The notes below the pieces were generated by a model. The model ran no database searches and was not told the origin of the DNA. It saw only the letters and a program-made list of their open reading frames with translations. Of a stretch of 9,089 nt of DNA, positions 7,565 through 9,089 are shown piece by piece (positions within the stretch are counted from its first letter, which is position 1; every line of letters starts with the position of its first letter). Source of the DNA: Desulfoprunum sp. (lineage in GTDB: Bacteria; Desulfobacterota; Desulfobulbia; Desulfobulbales; Desulfocapsaceae); contig JAUYSF010000343.1 in assembly GCA_030696435.1 (NCBI GenBank), forward strand, positions 1 to 9,089. The letters are read 5' to 3'. The position numbers and the translations under genes are program-made.

Positions 7565-8325
7565 CATCTGTCTGAGCCGAGGGCATCAAAGACATCGGCC
7601 AAGGCCACGATTCGTCCGTAGATATGAATATCTTCACCTGCAAGACCCCTGGGATAGCCCCTGCCATACCATTTCTCATGGTGCTCATGAGCCACAATGG
7701 CAGCCGCCTGGAGGATCGGTCGCTGCGATCCCTTGAGGATGTCGTAGCCCATGGTGGTATGATTCTGCATGATCCGGAACTCTTCGTCAGTGAGCTTGCC
7801 GGGCTTATTGAGTATGGAATCGGGTATGCCGATCTTGCCGACATCGTGCATGGGTGAGGCATAGCGCAGAAGATCCGCTTCCGCTTCGCTCAAACCGCAC
7901 TTATTGGCCAGGAGAAAGGAGTATTCCGCCACCCGCTTGACATGGTTGGCGGATTCCTTCGAGCGTGTTTCAATAACCTCACCCAGGGTGAAGATCACCT
8001 CCTTCTGGCTGTTGGCAATCTCTTCGTTCAAAAGGATGCTGTCATAGGCGCTGGCCACGTTGGTGATATAAATCTGCATCAGGCGCTGATCGGCCTCGCT
8101 GACCGGCGACATGCAATCGATATAGATAGCACATTCGGCGCGGTTCGCCGTGCGCATGTGGATGAGATAGTCATTGCCGTCGAGTCCGCCTTTGTCCTCA
8201 GCAAAAAGCCGGGTCACCTTCTCGTAAACTCGTTTGGGCAAAACCTCACAGGCACTCAATCCCTCGCGCCCCGTATAGATTCCCGCACCGCAGACCACAA
8301 CCATATTTTCTTGATCCTGCACCAC
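7420..8325 (-). CDS. HD-GYP domain half of an interrupted response regulator (probable cyclic-di-GMP phosphodiesterase)
   Basis: The first 100 residues are the second part of a GAF-like DUF3369-type sensor region. About 105-295 form an HD-GYP domain with HDVGKIGIPD (from 160), HEHHEKW (from 213), GRGYP (221-225) and DVFDALGSDR, so all main metal and GYP residues are present. HD-GYP proteins hydrolyse cyclic di-GMP, lowering its level and affecting motility and attachment. This frame is in register with the upstream REC frame, separated only by TAG at 8374-8376 plus 16 sense codons. The GTG used as a start here has no ribosome site at normal distance (GGAGGG is 27 bases upstream), so it is probably not an independent gene. 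The last residues (IKRDIPDA) match the usual family end, so the C-terminus is intact despite the rearranged junction next to it. Confidence 0.8.
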   Translation of the reverse strand: MVQDQENMVVVCGAGIYTGREGLSACEVLPKRVYEKVTRLFAEDKGGLDGNDYLIHMRTANRAECAIYIDCMSPVSEADQRLMQIYITNVASAYDSILLNEEIANSQKEVIFTLGEVIETRSKESANHVKRVAEYSFLLANKCGLSEAEADLLRYASPMHDVGKIGIPDSILNKPGKLTDEEFRIMQNHTTMGYDILKGSQRPILQAAAIVAHEHHEKWYGRGYPRGLAGEDIHIYGRIVALADVFDALGSDRCYKAAWPIEKILALVREERGQHFDPALVDIFFDNLDDFLRIKRDIPDA

Positions 8326-8373
8326 GACAAAGCCATCGTGAAAGAAGGTCTGCCCTCCGTTTTCGTGGTTATT

Positions 8374-8376
8374 CTA
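8374..8376 (-). other. In-frame TAG (amber) codon interrupting the REC/HD-GYP gene
   Basis: On the minus strand the frame reads ...LLKGGA, TAG, NNHENGGQTF... and stays open without any shift into the HD-GYP half. It lies in the variable sensor region. One base change from a sense codon (CAG, AAG, GAG, TGG and others) explains it. The other well-defined genes here end in TGA, so TAG is not used elsewhere as a genuine stop in the window. Confidence 0.85.
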
Positions 8377-9012
8377 CGCCCCACCTTTCAGAAGATACCG
8401 CAGGCTTTCCAAGACACCGCACATCAGTTCCGGCACGGTCTGGTAGGCAAACAATTCACCCGAGGCATCGGCCACCTCTTCGAGGTGTTTATTCATCAGC
8501 AGGACTTCCTCTTCCTTGCGCTTCCGATCTGCCACCTCGGCCCGCAAGGCCATGTTGTTCTGACGCAGGGCCTCGGTTTTTTTCTCGACCTCCTCCTCAA
8601 GATAATTCTGATATCGTTTGTTTTCCTTGATGAGACGGGCTTTCTCAAGGCAGCGCTCAATCGTGCTCTCTAAAATAGCCATGCTACTGACCGGCTTCAT
8701 CAGGTAATCCCAGGCGCCGAGCTTCACGGTCTGGACGGCATCGTCAAGCTGACCGGCTCCGGAGATGATCACTACCGGCGTATCAGGGGCATGTTCATGG
8801 AGGTAAGCCAGGACGGCAAGTCCACCCATGACCGGCATATCGAGATCGGTGAGGACGAGATCAAAGGGTTCCTGCTGGAATATCTCCAGGCCGATCCGAC
8901 CGTTTTCCGCCTCCCGGGTGACATACCCCCAATGCCTCATAAAGGCCACGAATGTGCCGCGTACCATCGGTTCGTCATCAATTATCAACACACGGACTGC
9001 CGGCGATGCCAT
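8374..9012 (-). CDS. Response regulator receiver (REC) and coiled-coil half of an interrupted HD-GYP regulator
   Basis: A CheY-like receiver spans residues about 6-120, with acidic pair Asp12-Asp13, probable phosphoacceptor Asp56 in LVLTDLDMP, Ser84 in ISGAG and Lys106 in the MKP turn. A strongly charged heptad region (about 118-180, including YLEEEVEKKTEALRQ) predicts a coiled coil. The start of a GAF-like DUF3369-type domain follows (about 185-212), cut off by TAG. Read through, the whole product would be about 530 residues, the usual size for REC-DUF3369-HD-GYP proteins. The start is firm: GGGAGAG lies five bases before the ATG at 9012. If translation stops at TAG, the product is a receiver without output. 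A partner histidine kinase, perhaps just upstream, would phosphorylate Asp56. Confidence 0.85.
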   Translation of the reverse strand: MASPAVRVLIIDDEPMVRGTFVAFMRHWGYVTREAENGRIGLEIFQQEPFDLVLTDLDMPVMGGLAVLAYLHEHAPDTPVVIISGAGQLDDAVQTVKLGAWDYLMKPVSSMAILESTIERCLEKARLIKENKRYQNYLEEEVEKKTEALRQNNMALRAEVADRKRKEEEVLLMNKHLEEVADASGELFAYQTVPELMCGVLESLRYLLKGGA

Positions 9013-9054
9013 TCATTCTCTCCCGTATTCAGAATACCATGTACAGTGAGCCCT

Positions 9055-9089
9055 TCATTGCCAAACGATTAAACTGGAGCCTTTCCATC
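9055..9089 (-). CDS. Possible 3' end of an upstream gene, perhaps a sensor histidine kinase
   Basis: One frame entering from the right edge reads WKGSSLIVWQ then TGA at 9057-9055, 42 bp before the response regulator start. The tail loosely resembles the GKGTTF-x-V-x-LP ending of histidine kinase ATPase domains, and a kinase gene would fit next to a receiver gene. Ten residues are far too few to be sure. Another frame is also open, ending MKGSLYMVF before TGA. Confidence 0.2.
   Translation of the reverse strand, partial: WKGSSLIVWQ

Noticed and set aside
8305..8325. Independent translation start for the HD-GYP half
   Set aside because: No Shine-Dalgarno lies at normal spacing before the GTG codons. 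The nearest purine-rich stretch is 27 bases away, so a real separate gene is unlikely.
7942..8673. Plus-strand open frame of 243 codons across the HD-GYP region
   Set aside because: It is antisense to the REC/HD-GYP gene, whose two halves have unmistakable catalytic motifs. It spans the TAG site by chance and shows no family features.

Overview
The window looks like a chromosomal metabolic locus from an anaerobic, moderately GC-rich Gram-negative bacterium. The gene set (ADP-forming acetyl-CoA synthetase, CoA-transferase fused to a Pat-like acetyltransferase, citramalate synthase, REC/HD-GYP regulator) recalls Desulfobacterota such as Desulfobulbales-type sulfate reducers. That placement is recollection of family distribution and is tentative.

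Layout. A FadR/GntR-type repressor is on the minus strand at the left (155-922). A 284-bp divergent intergenic region carries three separate perfect inverted repeats and a plausible sigma70 promoter pointing right. A plus-strand run follows: ADP-forming acyl-CoA synthetase (1207-3318), bifunctional acetyl-CoA hydrolase/transferase-GNAT (3378-5258), citramalate synthase cimA (5344-6954) and a DUF523 gene overlapping cimA by 8 bp (6947-7564). On the minus strand from the right comes a response regulator of REC / coiled coil / GAF-like (DUF3369-type) / HD-GYP architecture (9012 down to 7420). An in-frame TAG at 8374-8376 cuts it into two reading frames. A very short open frame at the right edge may be the end of an upstream histidine kinase.

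How the genes work together. The first three plus-strand enzymes all handle acetyl-CoA. The synthetase converts acetyl-CoA to acetate with ATP gain, or the reverse. The CoA-transferase exchanges CoA between acyl groups or hydrolyses it. CimA draws acetyl-CoA plus pyruvate toward isoleucine. The GNAT domain on the CoA-transferase closely resembles the lysine acetyltransferase domain of Pat, whose usual fusion partner is an ADP-forming synthetase domain like the neighbouring gene. This suggests control of acyl-CoA enzymes by acetylation. The divergent FCD-type GntR regulator is the obvious candidate repressor for the operon and for itself.

The most unusual parts lie on the right. The DUF523 gene loses family similarity at about 7417, at a tandem CAGGCAT repeat, and beyond that reads antisense through the end of the HD-GYP gene. 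This looks like a deletion that removed its C-terminal (DUF1722-type) domain. The HD-GYP regulator has a single amber codon in an otherwise intact protein, so it is a fresh nonsense mutation, a sequencing error or a readthrough codon. Bases 1-154 and 9013-9054 hold nothing I can support. No tRNA, rRNA, CRISPR array, insertion sequence or strong intrinsic terminator was seen.
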